From positions 1-16,940 of the forward strand of contig URYB01000018.1 in assembly GCA_900552085.1 (NCBI GenBank): a stretch of DNA of 16,940 nucleotides, read 5' to 3'. The stretch's first letter is position 1; each line of letters opens with the position of its first letter. Source of the DNA: an uncultured Lachnobacterium sp. Lineage in GTDB: Bacteria; Bacillota; Clostridia; Lachnospirales; Lachnospiraceae. Position numbers and translations under genes: made by a program. Below the pieces are notes generated by a model. It did no database searches. It was given only the letters and a program-made list of their open reading frames with translations, and was not told the origin of the DNA. This document shows positions 14,964-16,940 of this stretch, piece by piece.

Positions 14964-16439
14964 ATGGACCAGAAAAAACACTACCGATCACTTACGATCA
15001 AAGATTACAAATATGGCATTTATCTATTTATTGCGGCAATCGCCATCTGTCTGCTTATATTTTCTATATCCGCCCAACAGGCAATCGAAAAAAATTCCCA
15101 GACAACCATGATGAATAATCTGTCACAACAAAGTGAACACTTACGGACAATTCTTGGTGTTCACTACCAGTATCTGCGCTCTGCCGCACAGGAAATCGGG
15201 GAATCCGACAATCTTCTGTGTGATGAAAATATGCAGATTCTTTCTTCCTTATACAACAATACCACTCTTGCGCGTGTTGCGATCATCGAAAAGGATGGTA
15301 CTGCGCATTATGACAACGGCAAAGAAGCCAACGTTGCACAACGCAGATATTTTCAGGAAGCAATTGCCGGAAAGCAGACACTGAGTGATCCTTTAGAAAG
15401 TAAACTTGATCAGGAAACCAAAGTCATTCTTGGTGTTCCAATTTACCACAATAATGAAATTGTCGGTGTACTGTGTGGCTCCTACAATGTAACCGCGCTT
15501 AGCCGTATATTGTTCAATGACACATTTGGCGGTATCGGCTACACACTCATTGTTACCAACGAAGGAGAGATTATCGCTTATGATGGCGATTCTGCATACC
15601 ACCATATTCAATATGGAGACAATTTCTTTAAATTTTACAGTGAAAAAACACTGTTGGATGGAGCCTCTTTCGAGAGTGTAAAGCAGGATTTTACGATTGG
15701 ATGTAAAGGTATCATCAAGATGCAAAATCCAGGCTTTTTCCAGAAAAAGCAGTATCTGGCATATGCACCTCTGAAGAAAAACGGATGGATGGTTTGTTAT
15801 GTAATTCCTGTTTCCACTGCACAGGAATCCTATCGCTTTATCATGACCTATGAATTGTTTCTTCTGGTCAGCTTTATTATTCTCGTATTTCTGCTGATTT
15901 TTTATATGATTCGAAAGGAAAATGTACAGAACCGGCGCCTTTTGTATTATGCACAGACCGATGCGCTGACGCATGTATATAATAAGAAAACAATCGAAGA
16001 TTTTATCAATCAGCATTTGAAAACATGCGATTCCAATATGATGCAGGCCTTTCTTATTATGGACATTGATAAATTCAAGACCGTCAATGACACCTACGGG
16101 CATGTCGCGGGCGATGCCGTGCTAAAACTGTTCGGTCAGCTTCTGCGCACGAATTTCCGCAAAGAAGATGTCATCGGTCGTATAGGCGGTGATGAATTTG
16201 TCGTTCTCCTGAAAAATTTAACCGACAAAGAAGAAGCCAATGCTCATATTGAATATCTGATTTCAGAAATCCGGGAGCAGTACATTGATGAAATCGAAGG
16301 AAAAATAACGATCAGCATGGGAATCTGCTTTGCTCCGGAGAACGGCTCCACCTTTATGGATCTGTACCGCTGCGCGGACCGCGCCCTATACCAGACCAAG
16401 CAGGACGGCCGCGACGGATATACTTTCTACACCAAATAA
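14964..16439 (+). CDS. membrane diguanylate cyclase (dCache-GGDEF)
   Basis: 491 residues. Membrane segment 1 lies about 17-37, an extracellular dCache-like domain about 40-290 (NVAQRRYFQEAIAGK and ILGVPIYHNNEIVGVL blocks), membrane segment 2 about 295-318, and a GGDEF domain about 335-490. It makes cyclic-di-GMP from two GTP. The active-site signature GGDEF is intact at 408-412, preceded by MDIDKFKTVNDTYGH and followed by a normal end (CADRALYQTKQDGRDGY). An inhibitory I-site RxxD (RKED, 399-402) sits at the canonical five-residue distance, so product feedback is expected. No EAL or HD-GYP domain is present. Start ATG at 14964-14966 with AGGT about 8 nt upstream. It is transcribed alone and ends in a strong terminator. 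The ligand is unknown: the RRYF block differs from the amino-acid dCache motif. Confidence 0.96.
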   Translation: MDQKKHYRSLTIKDYKYGIYLFIAAIAICLLIFSISAQQAIEKNSQTTMMNNLSQQSEHLRTILGVHYQYLRSAAQEIGESDNLLCDENMQILSSLYNNTTLARVAIIEKDGTAHYDNGKEANVAQRRYFQEAIAGKQTLSDPLESKLDQETKVILGVPIYHNNEIVGVLCGSYNVTALSRILFNDTFGGIGYTLIVTNEGEIIAYDGDSAYHHIQYGDNFFKFYSEKTLLDGASFESVKQDFTIGCKGIIKMQNPGFFQKKQYLAYAPLKKNGWMVCYVIPVSTAQESYRFIMTYELFLLVSFIILVFLLIFYMIRKENVQNRRLLYYAQTDALTHVYNKKTIEDFINQHLKTCDSNMMQAFLIMDIDKFKTVNDTYGHVAGDAVLKLFGQLLRTNFRKEDVIGRIGGDEFVVLLKNLTDKEEANAHIEYLISEIREQYIDEIEGKITISMGICFAPENGSTFMDLYRCADRALYQTKQDGRDGYTFYTK

Positions 16440-16459
16440 TAAATGCATATTTTTTTATC

Positions 16460-16503
16460 AAAAACAGTCACTTTATTTTCTTAGGTAAGGTGGCTGTTTT
16501 TTT
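16460..16503 (+). terminator. Rho-independent terminator of the diguanylate cyclase gene
   Basis: A 16-bp stem (16460-16475 with 16486-16501, two G-U pairs) and 10-nt loop end in seven T. It lies 20 nt after the stop and separates this gene from aspA. Confidence 0.92.
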
Positions 16504-16562
16504 AATTTATTTAAGTTTATATCTGCATTTTTTACCTGTTTTTCTGAATATCACCTAATGTA

Positions 16563-16591
16563 TTTACCTTTCCCCAAAAGAGTGCTATTCT
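16563..16591 (+). promoter_or_regulatory. possible aspA promoter
   Basis: TTTACC (16563-16568) and TATTCT (16586-16591) are 17 nt apart. Both hexamers are weak matches. The position fits, about 60 nt before the start codon. No better candidate was seen between the terminator and aspA. Confidence 0.3.
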
Positions 16592-16651
16592 CACCCCATT
16601 GAAAAAAGCGCGCAACAATATGAAATGACAGCAAAAGGAGAATTGACAATT

Positions 16652-16940
16652 ATGGAAAAATATATGCGTTTAGAATCTGACTCAATTGGAACAATGGAAG
16701 TACCGGAAGATGCTTATTATGGTGTACAGGCATTACGTGCCAAAGAAAACTTTCCGATTACCGGAACCCCGGTACATCCCGTCTTTATAAAAAACCTCGC
16801 CAAGATCAAACGGGCAGCCGCAATCACCAACCGCAAAGCCGGAAAATTAAAACCGGAAATCTCTTATGCAATCGAATCTGCCTGCAACGAAATCATCTGT
16901 GGCATGTTTGAGAAAGAATTTATTGTGGATGGCATTCAGG
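16652..16940 (+). CDS. aspA: aspartate ammonia-lyase, N-terminal part (runs off window)
   Basis: The 96 visible codons match the N-terminus of aspartase: RLESDSIGTMEVPEDAYYGV, then RAKENFPITG, KRAAAITNRKAGKL and FEKEFIVDGIQ. Aspartase converts L-aspartate to fumarate and ammonia in the cytoplasm, feeding anaerobic amino-acid catabolism. The NFPITG block favours aspartase over class II fumarase, but the active-site signature lies past the window edge. The ATG at 16652-16654 has AAGGAG about 11 nt upstream. An in-frame ATG at 16625 precedes that ribosome site and has none of its own, so the shorter start is preferred. It follows the strong terminator of the diguanylate cyclase gene and so has its own promoter. 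Confidence 0.9.
   Translation, partial: MEKYMRLESDSIGTMEVPEDAYYGVQALRAKENFPITGTPVHPVFIKNLAKIKRAAAITNRKAGKLKPEISYAIESACNEIICGMFEKEFIVDGIQ

Noticed and set aside
15393..16103. Minus-strand reading frame of 236 residues
   Set aside because: Antisense to the diguanylate cyclase gene, whose domains and motifs are unmistakable. No supporting signal on the minus strand.
16625..16651. Upstream in-frame ATG for aspA
   Set aside because: The AAGGAG site lies downstream of it and serves the ATG at 16652. The extra nine residues do not look like an aspartase N-terminus.

Overview
The window looks like chromosome of a low-GC, Gram-positive gut Clostridium relative, most likely Lachnospiraceae. This is inferred from gene style: strong AGGAGG-type ribosome sites, TTGACA/TATAAT-type promoters, a DUF975 membrane protein, a dCache chemoreceptor, a dCache-GGDEF enzyme and an aspartase. 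No rRNA, tRNA, CRISPR array, integrase or transposase was seen.

Positions 1-8627, minus strand: one tightly packed operon with a good promoter at 8599-8627. In transcription order it encodes a DcrB/EagR-like (DUF1795-type) protein, a stand-alone VgrG-like spike, a pentapeptide-repeat protein, an Imm11-like protein, a DUF4280 PAAR-like tip protein, and a very large protein that joins a second VgrG-like spike, an Ala/Val/Gly-rich hydrophobic stretch, a DUF6531 domain and RHS/YD repeats. The large protein runs off the left edge, so its C-terminal toxin and any cognate immunity gene are not visible. The set has the tip, chaperone and Rhs cargo parts of a type VI/contractile-injection effector module, but in an apparent Gram-positive, and no sheath, tube, baseplate or ATPase gene is in view. 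This is the most interesting part of the window.

Positions 8663-10354, minus strand: a terminator, a histidine-kinase remnant fused out of frame to the 3' end of a DUF975 gene (an old deletion or recombination scar), and an Lrp/AsnC regulator. Positions 10355-10927 hold no convincing gene. They carry small inverted repeats, a strong terminator, and an AT-rich array of six degenerate ~50-nt units, each opening with ATRTCC and most carrying GGACAT 24 nt later.

Positions 10928-12021: a small unknown protein, a divergent 49-residue membrane protein with a near-consensus promoter, and a DUF2383/ferritin-like helical protein. The last two genes converge on one shared hairpin.

Positions 12108-16940: signalling and metabolism. 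There is a dCache methyl-accepting chemotaxis protein, a zinc-ribbon protein, a divergent dCache diguanylate cyclase with intact GGDEF and I-site, and the 5' end of aspartate ammonia-lyase (aspA). Two extracellular small-molecule sensors, one for motility and one for cyclic-di-GMP, thus sit beside an amino-acid catabolic gene, but terminators separate them and no shared operon is implied.
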